From positions 18,597,501 through 18,661,500 of the forward strand of contig NC_091093.1 in NCBI RefSeq assembly GCF_024713975.1: a stretch of 64,000 bases of DNA, given 5' to 3'. The stretch comes from Paralichthys olivaceus. Lineage: Eukaryota > Chordata > Actinopteri > Pleuronectiformes > Paralichthyidae. The notes beneath the pieces are model-generated. The model saw only the letters and a program-made list of their open reading frames with translations. It ran no database searches and was not told where the DNA came from. Below are positions 1 through 12,915 of the stretch, one piece after another. A program made the translations under genes and the position numbers. Every line of letters starts with the position of its first letter. Position 1 is the first letter of the stretch.

Positions 1-1136
1 GAAATATATTCTTTTGAATCCTTTTATTTGAGGCTTTATTGTATTATTTGATATGTTGGAATAAAGATATCTGCAGTGTCAACATGAATCTGATACTATC
101 ATGCTCCTCACATCTGTTCAGGGTTTGCAGAGGATTCACATTTTTATTTGATCTTCATCTGGATTGACTGAATTCAAATAAATAATGGCACCATGTTGCT
201 TAATATTAAATGTAGGATAGCTCAAAGGCTAAGTCAAATGTTTATTCACTGAAGCTTTTTTTCCTACTCCTGCATAATCTGTTTGAATATGTAAATCTGT
301 GTTATGAATAGATGAACATCTGCAGGCAATTCATTCAGTCAATAATGAAGCATTTAACAGCGTCTCTACTCAAGAAGCATGAAAATGTTGCCCCAGCTTC
401 AGCCCCCTGAATTAACTACACAGTGAATTTAGTTTGTGTTGATTTACCCCTGAGATTGTAAGAATCAACACAGTGTCAGTGTTCAAACTAAGATATCACA
501 TGTAATATTATTTGTTAGCATTTTACTGTTGTAGTTGTTTGAGGTGGAGCTAACCGCTTTCAGATGCAATAGGGTTTTTAGTGCAGGGTCTGGCCCCTCC
601 AACAGGTCACGAAAAAGAAAAAAAAAAACGACAAAACGGTTTATTTTATTCGATACATTTTCCTGTGTCCCACTTAGTGAAAACATATAAGTGAATAACT
701 ATTCTGGGAGCCACTGATTTATTCCTAGCAGTGTGCATTTTATGATGTTATTATGTTTATCTATGTACAATCTTAATCTCAAGAGTAGCCTACGATTTAT
801 TTATATCTCATCTTTCAGATATAACTCATATGAAATTCATATGAAAACTAAATCAAACAAAATAGTGCAAAATGAATAAAACATGTGAAAAACAAGTGGC
901 TATAAATGGTCTGGAGAATGTCAGTGTTAAAAATTGGAAGTTAAAGTGTTTCAAGTTCACCTGCAAAGATTTCATATTTAGTTCTGCTTTACTAAAACAT
1001 TTCAACCATCAGCAACACTTCATTACCATATTACAAATAATGTAGAGAGGCCAGATATCTGTGGATCGTTATCCAGATCTGGATCAAATTCTTTTTTTTT
1101 TAATGCAATTCTCTTCATTATTGCTGCAACAGCCCA

Positions 1137-1262
1137 GTCTCACAATGTTACGGAAACAAATCCTAGATCAACATAGATATCCATAGATAGAAGGGTTCTT
1201 CCCTGACCCATCACAGCCTTCCACGTTGGTTTAATTGTTTTTCGATTGGCCTAATCTTTGTG
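1137..1262 (-). repeat. Decayed interspersed repeat, family R1, reverse copy
   Basis: Reads CAGTCTCACAATGTTACGG, then AAATCCTAGATC, then AAGGGTTCTTCCCTGACCC and CAGCCTTCCACG. This is the reverse complement of the element at about 60089-60345, which has GGGTCAGAGAAGAGGCC, GGATCCAGGAATTTT and CTTTAACATTG. From memory this is one of the commonest teleost repeats. I do not assign a class. Confidence 0.55.
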
Positions 1263-1917
1263 TTGTTTGATATTCATGGTCAAAGGTCCCGGGGTTTGCT
1301 ATCAGTGCCATTAATGAGAACATCTGTTTTATCATCCAGTCTTCTAAAGTGTCGACACATCCAGCATCACTTTACTTTACATGAAGTCATTTAGTCTGGT
1401 TAAATCACTGAGATCCTCACATCTCACAAGTAGAGCTGAGTGTCATTTGCATATAAATTATAAGATATATTTAAAATAGTGAATTAAAAAGCTTGATGGA
1501 AACATGCAGATAGAACATAACACAGGTCCCCGAACAGTTCCTGAAGGGCACTTCACAGTCCAATCACTATCTGCAGTCATTTGATTAATGTTGTGGAATA
1601 AAACAGAACATGTGCCTCTGAAATAGTCAGGTAGAAATCATAAACAGTGTTAAGTGGAAATAACCTACAAGTGCTTTAAAACTGCAATTACAGTCAGAAC
1701 CAACCAGTGACAGAAATGTACTTGTCCGTCAGTGTTGGACACATGAGTGTGGCTGTGTGCAGGAGCAGCTGCGATAATACTGTCAATGGTTTCCAAGTCT
1801 CAGAGGGAAAAAATATCAAAACCCTATAGACGATTCAAATGGCTCTGAAATGCTTCTCAACGGACCATTGTCACTTCTTCACAAACCATGGTAGATCATT
1901 GTTATGCTTTGTTTGGA

Positions 1918-1923
<6 letters not shown>

Positions 1924-1955
<32 letters not shown>
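1924..1955 (+). repeat. (TG)n microsatellite at a galnt18 acceptor
   Basis: About 16 TG units, separated from the AG acceptor at 1966-1967 by only 12 nt. It stands where the polypyrimidine tract should be. Confidence 0.97.
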
Positions 1956-1967
1956 GGATGAATGCAG

Positions 1968-2105
1968 GACTCTGGGATTGATATCGGCGACATCTCTGAG
2001 AGGAAGGCACTGAGGAAGAGGCTGCAGTGTAAAACCTTCCGATGGTACTTGGTCAACATCTACCCTGAGATGAGGATGTACAGTGAAACCATCGCATATG
2101 GAGTA
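1968..2105 (+). CDS. galnt18: galnt18 exon, post-catalytic linker (138 nt, phase 0-0)
   Basis: Acceptor TGAATGCAG|GAC, donor GGAGTA|GTAAGC. It encodes 46 residues with [20 protein letters not shown], the conserved stretch linking the catalytic and lectin domains. There is no polypyrimidine tract: a TG repeat ends 12 nt before the acceptor. Both edges are phase 0, so skipping would keep the frame. Confidence 0.93.
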
Positions 2106-4283
2106 GTAAGCCGCCTCCATCTTCATCCCAAATTCAATTCAGTGGCAGCAAAAGCCAAAAAAAGGCTTAAAAAAAAAACCATGGTGGAGTAAATCATTCT
2201 AATCCCTGCTGGGATCCGGATGGCTGCAGTCAGAAACACAAACGGTTCAAAGACGAGGTTTGCTGCAGTAACTTTGATTCTTTCCCTCCTTAAAAAATCG
2301 AACTTATGTAGGTTTATGTTGGGTTTCTGTGATGGATATAGACACATATATACATGAATTCAAGCTGACTTTAAATATAGACTCTGAGGTCTTTCCAGCA
2401 GAATAGTTTTACTCAGAGAACCTAGAGGAACTGTCAACCTACAGGGCATGCTGGCAGTGTTTCTATTTGCCCCCTGGTTGTTCTCAAACAGCTTTATTTC
2501 CACGGTCCTCCCACCTTGCATTACTGTGACGCACCCTAATACACTGTGACACACATACTGCAGTATTATGGCACTGCTGTATGGCATGTTACAAACTGAC
2601 AAATGGTGGAGGGATATAGCCAGGAAAAAGAACGACCTCATTACCTTCATGTCACTGACACTGTTGACCTCATTATCCTTTATTTGTGACATGCGTTTGA
2701 TGGGTTGGCCAATCCCAGTGGTTTGAGATCAACGTCCGTGTTCAACAACAGAGCAGTTACACAGAAAAAAGAAATACCCACAAATACATTATGTAACAGA
2801 AAAATACATTTTCCAAGCCCTAATTATTCAGTTTTACTTGATATGCTTAATACATGACAAGAAGCATGTTCAGTGTTTTTATATTAAAATCCCTCCTCCT
2901 GCATAATTAGCTATCAGAAAGGTGTCATGGGAGAAGCGTGTGTTCGGGCCATGATTTAGAGTCTGCAGCCATGTTAGCATCTCTGTGAGGTTGTGATACT
3001 TCGAGCCATCCAACTTTAATATTGTGGCGAGCTCAAGTGGTAGAATGCAGATTGAGATAAAGATTTATGGGGTTTTTTCTGTCTTTATTCAAGAGTGTGG
3101 TCTTTCAGTTTGAGAGCAGCTCTAATGGTTTAACATTCAGATTCTGTAGCGCTCTCACTCAAATATACCCTGCTTGTACTCAAAATTCTTATTTTCAGTT
3201 TTACTTACAGGTATAAACTGAATTCATGAGAGCTCCTGACCTGCAGGAGTCACGTTTAATTAGTCTGTTGTTTCGTAAGATCAAGTTTTTCACTCATGGA
3301 TTGTATATTTCATTGGTTTACAGCAATTATAAATAACTATATAAATTACACCTCCTTGGTGGATGTGCCTTGACACAGCTTGTGGCAACCTGTTCTACGT
3401 GCCAGATTATAGATTATAGCCTGCTGGGTATTGTATAATATTACAGCGGACGTAGTTGTGCGGATCCAGCACCAGCTGAAATCATTCCAGTGCAACATCA
3501 CCTATTATGGTTGATATATTTTCCTCCATATCAGGGACAGAGCCTTTGCTCTCCTCCTGTTGCAGTCGTCAGTCGCCTCGCTGTGGGGAAATGATGATGA
3601 GACTTTTACTTTCTGCATCTCTGAAATCAGGACTTGGACAAGTTCTTTTTACTCTTCCATGTCATTTTCATGTATGATTTTCTTGGGGCGTTAATTAAGC
3701 CAATTTGGGATTTGTGATTGTCACATAAACAGCCCTATACATTCTGACATTGTCATTCATAAAGCCATGCCACTAGCATGGCTAAAATTGGCTTTTGTTG
3801 ACAAAACTCCCTTGTTCACGTTGAGACAGAATATGTTTGATATCTTCTTTAACCATTTCTGTTGTCTCGTCTTCCTGGTGATACCGTGTGGGTGGAGCTG
3901 CAGCTCCATATTCACCAAACTATGCCAACGTCAGAGCAGTCCAATCAAATCGGAGGGATTTGAATTGAATCTCTTTTAATTCCCCTCCATGCACTTCTTA
4001 TGTTTTATTCAGAAATGAGTCACATTACAGAAACTAAAGATGCTCTTACTGCTGCTTCACTGTGTTTGATTCAGGCTAATCGTGTCTCCACAGGTGTCTC
4101 TCATAGCGTTGCATATTTTCTTCACCCACACGGTAGAAATGTCAAGACCTGAGCTGTTGCACGGGACCATGTGCTGCCTGTGGATTTAATGATTATCAGT
4201 CAGATGTAGATGCTTCACAAGCCAAAGGGGAGATAAAACATCCCTAACAGTTCTTTTGATCTCACATCTTTACCTGATCCACT

Positions 4284-4331
<48 letters not shown>

Positions 4332-5366
4332 ACCGTCCCTGGAACTCCCCGTGGTGCAGTGTGTATCTCGCAATCAGGCAAACCTTTGTCGTGACACACA
4401 TGAATAACCCTCTGGGCCTCGAAGTCTGAGTCATGTTCATCAAGCAGAACACATCTGATTTACATTTTCATAAAAAAATGTAATTTAAGAGGATTCAGAT
4501 CATGATTCACATTTTAGTTTGCTCATGTCCAGCATAATCTCAATGTTCTGTAAATGTCCTTTCATATTTATATCCCAGTGAAGATGCCGATTACCACTGT
4601 TTGATGTTGGCATCTTTGGTTTGTAATTCTCTCAGTAAACATCACAGTAAGCAGCACTTGGTGCTTGGATAGTAATTTCATTCCTCTGTAGCAGAATGAA
4701 TGCACTGCAGAGGGCAGGGGTTGCAGGTGGTACGTGTATCTTTCACCATTATTTGTCAAATTCATATGAGCGGCACTACTCTCCTGAGCACCATGCTTTC
4801 TTGGTTATTTATAGTTTTATATTTATATCTTTCAGCCTACAAATTTCTATACAAAGTGAAGTGTAATTTTTCAATATACAAAATCTCTTTCACAATTCAT
4901 GGATAACCCCAAAGTAATTTCAAAGACCGTCTTAAATCTCCTGAGAACTAACCCCTTCTTTATGACATTATATAGTTGTTACTAAATAAGCAGCAGTAAA
5001 TGTAAAAAAGGAAAATCTGAATCTTTATCATTTATGAAAGAGTTGATCCTTTGCTGCACAAAGAGGATCGTAACACTAAATCCAATATTTTCAGTTTATA
5101 AATGAAATGCATTGTAACTTTGGTCTCTCTTGATCCTTTTCATTTTTCTGATGTAAATCACATAATTCTGTCAACTTGAACCCACAACAATCTGTGAAGA
5201 ATCTGAAAATTCTCTGAGATCTATACGTGGATACATGTACAATACAGTGCTGTCACTCAAATATTGATTATTTTCATTATGAATTAATCTGTTGATTATT
5301 TCTACATTAATCAATGGATTTCTGACTTTTGCGTCCTGAAATATTGTATATTTTTGTTTCTTTGTC

Positions 5367-5404
<38 letters not shown>

Positions 5405-8400
5405 TGTGTACGTGTACGTGTGTGTGTCAGCTGAAAAACTCTCTGAAGAACGATCTGTGTCTGGACCAGGGACCTGACAATGACAATGTTCCCATCCTGT
5501 ATCTCTGTCACGGGATGACGCCTCAGGTTAGAGCCCTCCTGAGCCCTCTCCCCCCTCTCTCTCTTTCTCTCTCTCCCTGCACCACAGTTTCATGCAGCCA
5601 GCAGCATATTCCCAGTTTTAATATATCACCACTATATTTTACTTGCATCTTGGGCTTTTCTTCCTCAATAAAGCCTGTTCCATCATGAAAAAAAATGACT
5701 TTTTCAATTCAATCAAATTCAGTAGCCTTACCTTATGAAACAAGATTGAGTTTTCTCTTTTGCCCTTTACAGAAACAGTCCTTGTTATTTTTGAGCACAT
5801 ATTAAACTCTTCTCCATTTTTCATATGCCTTCATTTAGGGGTGGAATGTCCTAACTGAATACTGAACACTCATGGACAAAACAAATCCTGTTTTTAAATA
5901 GTTTTAGAGGTTAGAACATTTTCCTTTCTCTCTAGCTTTCTTCAGTTTAATGTCTGATTCAGAAAAACTGATCCCTCACGGATTTATTTCAGCTGTTTGC
6001 CCATTACATGTGTTTTCTTCTGTCTTTTAGAGGAAATATCTCAGCTCAAATAACAGGGAGTTTAAGTGTTTTCAAATGTTAGCCCTGCTGATTATCATTT
6101 ACTGTCTCCAGCCTCCTCCAGCTCCTATCGATCCCTCCATCCCATTACGTCTGAGCAGATTGTTTTCAGAGATTATTTAACCTTGCTGTGACAGTTATAA
6201 ACTTGTCCCATTGAGTCAGACTTGATCTCACATTATCCCTCTCAGCTCAAGTGACTCTATTGGACGTTTCAGGCGTCGTAATTGACATTTACGCCGCAGT
6301 GCAAATTAAAACTCTTTCAGGGGGAAATCTTTAGTAGGAAATTTGTATTAATCTTGTGGAATCTCAGTTTCTTGAAAACACCCATTAATCAACTTCTGCT
6401 GTCCTTTTCTGAGACCTAGATAACTTGAAAAGTTGTTCATTATAAATACGTTATGTGCTATAAATCTCTCATACATCCAGGCATATCAAACAAAGGATTG
6501 GAGGAGCACCAGCATTCCTAATGAGATTAGGGATCTCTTTTGCAAGACAAATCTCATCTGCTCTATTTTTATGTTTCAGTGTTACATCACCAGGAGGAAT
6601 TAGCCCCTTGATTGCCTCTGTAATGGTTCAGATACACATAGTGGTGCAAATATTTGCTGTGGTCAGTCAAAACATGATATTGTCAGGTGCCAGTTGCTTT
6701 TCAGTGCAAGTGCATTGGGAGAGCTGGGTTTTTGTATCAAAGGTGCTGCGGTAAATGCAGAACATCAACCCGCTGAAAGAAAACTGCACAGGCACGCGTG
6801 CAGGGAAGAGAATTACAAAGCTTACAATCAAACACGTGGCTGACTTTACAAGATCATGTTGTCAGCAAAGCGACAGCGCAGCACTTCGGCTCGAACAGAA
6901 ATAAAACGTACCGACTTTAGCACAGCGACAATAAAAAACCTCAGACACATGCAGCCCGACAGCCTGCGTTGCATAAACACAAAAATCACTCGTCAAGACT
7001 GTTGAAAGGTCTGTGAAGGAGGAAGGAGGCTGCTGGAGCGTTATCAGACAAATAAGAATCGAGTGAAAGGATAAGAGGAAAAGACGGATAAGCAAATGCG
7101 GCACTGGTTTGTTGTATTTAATAATAGATAACGTTTTGGGGGTCCTGAGTCAGAAGTTTCCAGTTGGAAAATCCTGATCCTACTTATAAAATGTAATGTC
7201 TTCCACTGACAGAGATTCTGCTTAATCGCCCGCTCGATATGAATCTGACTCCCCCGTCCCCATCTTGTGCCTCTTTATCGTTTGGATTCTACAAACCAAT
7301 TAATCTGCCCACTCTTGAATTTTGTTTCCGTTCATTTGTTTGTTGAACCAGCCAGTGGCGATCAAACTACTTTTTGTGTAAGTAAATGTTCCAGAAAAAC
7401 ATTGTAAAGCCACTTTAGGTTTCAGTTTTGTGAAAGCAGAGTATTATAATGTGCTTCAAGTGTAAAACGTAAAAGCACTCACAGCATAAGTGACATTAAT
7501 AGATTTTTCTACTTTCTGCTAGACACATTCATATCCTTTGTTTTCAACTTATCTGTCTTTTTGTGAAATGCTGGATAATTGGCCTCTTTTTAAACGTCTC
7601 TTTGGTGAACAGATCACAGACATGTGAAGGTGCCCCTGTCAAGACAATGTTTTCTTAAAGGGGACACAAGCCAAATGGGCCTGGAGACACTGTTTGACCT
7701 TTAAAGATGCATTGCTTTTTAAAAGCTTGTGCAAAACTGGAGGGAAAGGTACAATATTACCTCTTAAAATGTCGTGGAACACAATTACGTCTTTTGCACC
7801 AATTAATAATATCATATAATCATGCAGAGCACAACTTGTTTATCATTCCGTGCACACTACATCAAATTAAAGCCAGTGTTACACCATTAAACTCTGGGCA
7901 CCGTGCTGCAAATACTATAAACACATTCTCTCTCTCTTCACTCTCTCTCATGCTTTCCTCTTTTTTTTTCTTCTTTTTAATACACAACATGCTCCTCCTG
8001 CAAATGGTTTTCATGTTTTCATGTTTTTTTCAGCTTCATATGAGCAAACTGTCCTACAGTAAAGGAAGGATTCCATCGTAGAGGGCACTGTAAGGGGGGT
8101 TTCTCCCCAAACCCTGAATTAATCATAAGCTGCTTTTGTGTGCCTCTCCTTGTCTTACCCTGTCCTCCTTTCAGTCAGGAGAGCTGTAGAAATATGCATT
8201 TTTAGTGTATGTAAATCAACCTCATAGACGTCTCTTCTATGGTCAAGACAACCGAAGAGCCTCATTTACTGCATAATTTATCACCTGTATGGTCACATAG
8301 AGCTGAGGAGAGGCCATTATCTAAATGTCACCTCAGCCTTCTGAGCATTCAGTGTATCGCAGCACACAGTTAATGGCAGGATGTGGTGTTTGTTGCAGAA

Positions 8401-11400
8401 TGTGTACTACACCAGTACCCAGCAGCTGCAAGTCGGGCTCCTCAGTCCCACTGTTGACGATGACGACAACAAGTGCCTGGTGGATGTGAACAGCAGACCT
8501 CGCCTCATCGAGTGCAGCTACGCTGCGGCCAAACGCATGAAGCTCCACTGGCTCTTCACTCAGGTGACCACGCACGGCACGGCCCCACACACGTCAGATT
8601 ACTGTCATTATGCAGCCTCGGTTACTGTAATCTGTCAAATGTGGCAGAGAACCAGCTGTAGATGTAGGTAGCTTAACCATGCAAGTGGTTTAATCTACTG
8701 TCTGACTGGGGTTCACCTCCGGCCTGCAGCTCATTTACACATGAGGAGCCATATGAAACTTGGTCTCTGTGTTTAAACAGAGCGAGCAGCCACGTTGCAG
8801 AATGCCCCATGACAGCGGGTGAATTAGATTAACAGCATGCTTTGATTTGGGCTCAAAAGACCCCATATTGTGGTCTGCTAAGCTGTCAGTGCAGTTTTAA
8901 TTATAGATTTATGTTCCTCTTTCAGCCAAATGTGTACAAAATCCCAAATGTGCTTCACATTAGACGCTTGTTATAATGAATCTAATATTCTTTTGACCAT
9001 GTCTCTTATGGATGTCTGCTATAGGTGTGTTTATATGGTTTTGTAGCATAATTGGCAGTAGGTATGAAAATGTTTTATGTGCTTTAACACATCTCCTCAT
9101 TTATTAAGTTTGTATAATTTAGTAAGTGGGAATCAAGCAAGCCTAGAACAAATCATGTCTCTGAAATAAGGCATCAGTTACTGAATGGAGAAGTGTACAA
9201 ATTAGAGAGGGATGACGTTTATTTTATTTATTTTTCATTCAAATTTTGTTCCATTCTCCACAGAACCTGATTAACTGAAGATATTCTTAATCTCCCTCTA
9301 CTGTAAAGACCTCAAAGTGGTTTTGATCAGCCTCGGTTTGTGAATTTGAAATGGGGAATTAAATGTGTGCATGGTTACATGTTTATTAGTGATGAGTTAG
9401 TCGAATCTCATTAGGAAAAGCAAACACATGTTCAGTGGGTGGGACTGTACGGTTTGGTTTGCTCATGAATATGTGTGGGTGATGCCTTCTTTATTTTTTC
9501 TGGAACAAATATCTGTTGTTCTGTATATAGCATAGTGAATATAATGTAAAGCCCATAGCATCCTAACTCAAATATCGTCTATACGTAATGTATACAGTAC
9601 ATTCATTATGCAGCTCCTGGAGGCTGTTTAAGAAGCAGCACCTACCTGTTATATGTGCACAATTTGAGTAGCTCTTTCTATCTGCGTTTTACATTTCATG
9701 GATTCTGGGTTTTATTTATGTGAATAACAGCCCACATTGATTCATCCAGTGATTCAAACAGATCTGGTGTCAGGCTTAGTAATGAGTTTCCTCCTGTTTT
9801 AGAAACAATGAGCCAATCAGAGCTTCGTAGGCAGGATGAATAATACTGACTGCAGGTGGACACACAGATCAACAATTATATCAGAATGATTAACCAAAAT
9901 GATTCAGTTCAATCTAATTAATAAACTTTACCCGAATAACTTGGTAAATCTCATCTGGCAAACAGTCCCACAAGCTCCAAAAGAAAATTTCTTACCTGGA
10001 GGTGGAACAGTTAAGTAGACATATATTTGCTGGTGCTGCCCTGACCTATCACTGGCTACACATCTGCCTTATTGGCAATAAAAAACACTTTAATATGCAG
10101 AGTTCTTTGTGTTCTAATTTCTCACTTGAATGTTGAGTTTTTTTACTTTGCAAACAGTCGTGTAAGAAAAGACTATCTTATTGTGTCTGAAGCTTTCCAC
10201 CATATCTTTGGGTTTTCGTCATTAATGGAGTTGCTCTGTTGTCATGGAGATTTTATCATCCTTGCAGTTGGCTCATTCACAGCTCGGCTGGAAGCTGTTG
10301 TACCCAGAATAGAGATTCAATACACGGAGGATCTAAATGGATCTGGCTTCATACAAGTGATACACTTTAATTTAATGTCTTGATTGCACTTATGAGCTGG
10401 CTCAGGGCGTCGTGACATATTGGCCCATAAATGCCTACTTACAGCAGTTAACACCAATCTGCTATGTATAAAGAAAATGTCTCTTGGATTTCAGTGACAA
10501 AAGAATAATTTAGCTCACAGTCTGTACAACCAGTCCCATCTTTAGGTCTTTTTCTCCCCAGTCCCTCTTCATTCCTCTTATTGGCAGGAGCCTCCTCCTC
10601 AAAGCTCTCTCTACACTGTATTGAATGTTGATGGCTTCCTCTTCAGTCACTCGTCCTTTTTCAACCCTGACACTGTCATAGAAAAATTCCTGAGTCATTT
10701 CATCATAACATGCTGGAATATTTTTTACCGCGCTGATGTGCTCCCCCAGCTCAGACTGGCAACAGCTGTCTTATTAAAGTTTGTAAATTGTTGGAACTTA
10801 CTTTCTTTTATCTAAAAGTTTTTCCTCTTCCTTCAGGCTCCATATATATCAAACCAAGGACTTGGACAGTTACACGTTTTCAGTTCTTCGAGCTGTGTGC
10901 CCCGGGATATTCACTTTAAATAAAACAATAGGAACTATATTAACGTACTTTGAATGCATAGTCCCTAAAGTTTAGGGTTAAAAAGTAATTGAACAGATTC
11001 ACATGAAGTGAGCAAGTATATTGCAGGTCATCATTCAGCAGGATATGAATCTTGGAGGTAGGGTTGGTAATTTGTTTCTGAATCCCTTTTTATCTTATTT
11101 GTTGGAATCCTTTTCACATCCCGATAGCCATCTACAGTATAAATAAAGGAGTATGAAAGTCGCAGGACTGTAATGAACTTGTACCTTTCAGCCACTAACC
11201 GACTTGCCTGCCTGTGTGCACCCTGCCTGTGCTTTCACCGCACATAGACATACAAAGCCTCAGGAGAGACGTTAGTGAGCGAGTTACAGAGAGTCGTCTT
11301 CTAGCGGTTTTCAAGCAATGTGGGTTTATGTGGCCGGAGCTTTGACAGGAAGGCCGACTGGAGGGGGTGGGATGTATCGGTTGCATTTTTTCAAAGTGTA

Positions 11401-12432
11401 GCCTGCTCTCACTAGGTTTTCCAGGATTACCAACCCGAGTTTTAAATCAGGAGATGAAATATTCTCAACTGATCCAGTCAATCATGATCTCAGTCTGCCT
11501 GAGGAGAGCTTCACTTGCTGGAGACCAGATGAAACGCAGAGCGACCCTGCAACAGGCAGGAGCTGAAGAAGGCTGCAGCAAAGCTCTGAGAGAGCATCAC
11601 AAGGGAATGTACCAAGTGTCCACTGAAGCCTGTGGGTCATTGACTACAAATTATTTTCCTTAAAATATTAAGTATGATGAATTTCTCTGACTTTATGCAT
11701 CTGTCCAATTATTTTGAGCCCCTGCATTTGTGGACCACAGGTGTTAAAGGAGCTGTATTGCCCACACAGTTCTTTCTGTACTGATGGAAAAAGCAACTCG
11801 AATTAAAGCTGGGACTTGGCACTTTAATGCGGTCTGTTATTTTATGTCAAACTGAATGTGCTGGAGCTCAGAGCCTGAAGAACAAAAAATGTGCAACTTT
11901 TCAAATACCACTTCAGTACCAGATGTTTTTGTTATTTTCGATCGCTCTGTATTGTGTCCTTTTTTCTCATCTCTTTTGATTCAGTCTATTCATCGTGTGC
12001 ATGCTCTCACAGTCTTGGCATTGCTCAGGAGAGGGCTAATGACTACACTGGCAATCGCATTGTTGTGTTTGCCTTGAAACCATGTTGATGTTATTTGGTG
12101 GGATGAGGATGGTTTTATGAATCAGCCAAAAAACGCCCAGAGCTCAGGCCACTCCGGCAGCTCACATCCGTATCCATTCACAGCAGAGTGGGTTTAAGAG
12201 AAGGCAACTTACATAGTTATAGTTATTCTAATTGTTCTTCTGGAGCTCAGCACCATTTGAACCATTGTTTTTTTTGTCTTTTCAGGGAGGATCCATTCAG
12301 AACAGGAAATCAAAGAGATGCCTAGAGCTCGTAGCGAGCACAGACAATGAGTTCGGCTACCAACTGGCTCTGCAGAAGTGCACTGGACAGAAATGGTTCA
12401 TCACAAACGTTCTGTTTAGCAGCTTATTATGA
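1968..12432 (+). CDS. galnt18: Polypeptide N-acetylgalactosaminyltransferase 18, 3' part of gene (last 4 coding exons)
   Basis: Family members start mucin-type O-glycosylation by moving GalNAc from UDP-GalNAc to Ser/Thr in the secretory pathway. GALNT18 belongs to the GALNT8/9/17/18 subgroup, whose own catalytic activity is weak or disputed. Four exons join in phase 0 (1968-2105, 5431-5526, 8399-8563, 12286-12432) and encode 180 residues ending in TGA at 12430-12432. The exons read [17 protein letters not shown], then [20 protein letters not shown], then [20 protein letters not shown], then [11 protein letters not shown] and [12 protein letters not shown]. Together they cover the segment after the catalytic domain and a complete ricin-B/CBM13 lectin domain. 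The [15 protein letters not shown] block and ITNVL ending fit GALNT18 better than GALNT8 or GALNT9, and the synteny agrees. The catalytic exons lie left of the window. Teleosts often keep a and b copies, and I cannot tell which this is. Confidence 0.9.
4287..4331 (+). repeat. (CA)n microsatellite
   Basis: About 22 CA units mid-intron. On the transcribed + strand it is CA. TG tracts stand at both flanking acceptors, so CA and UG tracts in the same pre-mRNA could pair. Confidence 0.97.
5369..5428 (+). repeat. Interrupted (TG)n/(TACG) microsatellite at a galnt18 acceptor
   Basis: About 16 TG units, then TACGTGTGTACGTGTACG and more TG, running straight into the acceptor CAG at 5428-5430. No pyrimidine tract separates it from the exon. 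Confidence 0.97.
5431..5526 (+). CDS. galnt18: galnt18 exon, lectin alpha repeat (96 nt, phase 0-0)
   Basis: The acceptor is GTGTGTGTCAG|CTG, directly after an interrupted TG repeat, and the donor is CCTCAG|GTTAGA. It encodes 32 residues starting [16 protein letters not shown] and ending CHGMTPQ, the first CLD...CHG unit of the ricin-type lectin fold. It is a frame-neutral cassette. Confidence 0.93.
5527..8398 (+). other. galnt18: galnt18 intron
   Basis: 2.9 kb, donor GTTAGA and acceptor TTGCAG. A CT-rich stretch lies at 5551-5575 and pyrimidine runs at about 7928-7975. I see nothing supportable as a gene. Confidence 0.85.
8399..8563 (+). CDS. galnt18: galnt18 exon, lectin beta repeat (165 nt, phase 0-0)
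   Basis: Acceptor GTTGCAG|AAT, donor ACTCAG|GTGACC. It encodes 55 residues, NVYYTSTQQ through KLHWLFTQ. The second CLVD...C unit has LHW where a classical QxW would stand. Confidence 0.95.
8564..12285 (+). other. galnt18: galnt18 last intron
   Basis: 3.7 kb, donor GTGACC and acceptor TTTCAG. Open frames such as 10072-10383 have no coding signature or recognisable domain. No structured element that I can name. Confidence 0.85.
12286..12432 (+). CDS. galnt18: galnt18 terminal coding exon, lectin gamma repeat and stop
   Basis: The acceptor TCTTTTCAG|GGA follows a good pyrimidine tract. It encodes [12 protein letters not shown]...[15 protein letters not shown] plus FSSLL and TGA. This repeat keeps the QxW signature (QKW). 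The final residues after ITNVL differ from the mammalian RSLAS-like end as I recall it. Confidence 0.95.
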   Translation, partial: GGSIQNRKSKRCLELVASTDNEFGYQLALQKCTGQKWFITNVLFSSLL

Positions 12433-12915
12433 TCGACTGCTGAAAGGAACACCTGACCAAAAAGCACACCGAACTGGATGAGGTTCATTTTTTTTGTATG
12501 TGTGCACATGTGTATGCGCGTCTGCGTGTGTGACTGGCGCATGGTTGAGCATGTTTTTTTTTTTAGCACTGCGATGTCCTCTGAGCAGTCGACATCACAT
12601 CACAAATGTTAAACATTTTATTTAGCCTACAGGATCCATCATCGTTGGCGGACATTTTGAAGATTTGACAAGGTAGTATATTTAGTATATTTTGTGGTAA
12701 CAACAGTACAGTCAGATTTTTGTTGACTTGAAAGATGTAATGGGTTCAGTATGTTTTTGTACTTTGTTCATATTTGCTACCATGTAGCAAGTTCTCTGAA
12801 CCTGTCCCTGCTGTAATTATGTTCTTTTAGTGTCTCAGGTTTGTAGGTTTATTATGAGATTCATCTGTACAATTGTGGGAAAACGTTGGAATAAATCTGA
12901 AAACAATAGATAATT
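12433..12915 (+). other. galnt18: galnt18 3' UTR (approximate end)
   Basis: AT-rich non-coding sequence from the TGA to about 20 nt past the first good poly(A) signal. No open frame of note. The true cleavage site may differ. Confidence 0.6.
12890..12895 (+). terminator. galnt18: Poly(A) signal AATAAA for galnt18
   Basis: Canonical hexamer in GTTGGAATAAATC, 458 nt after the stop and the first one downstream. A longer 3' UTR remains possible. Confidence 0.6.

Larger units (their letters stand above)
1..1967 (+). other. galnt18: galnt18 intron (partial), with an old repeat copy
   Basis: The window opens inside an intron. I see no exon with flanking splice sites in an open frame. It holds a decayed interspersed repeat (about 1137-1262, reverse orientation) and the TG microsatellite at the acceptor. 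The rest is unremarkable AT-rich DNA. Confidence 0.7.
2106..5430 (+). other. galnt18: galnt18 intron
   Basis: 3.3 kb intron, donor GTAAGC and acceptor TGTCAG. It contains a CA microsatellite at 4287-4331 and ends in a TG microsatellite. Short open frames here show no recognisable family. Confidence 0.85.

Noticed and set aside
1871..2126. Short - strand open frames with poly-Thr-His
   Set aside because: They translate the TG microsatellite backwards and overlap a galnt18 exon.
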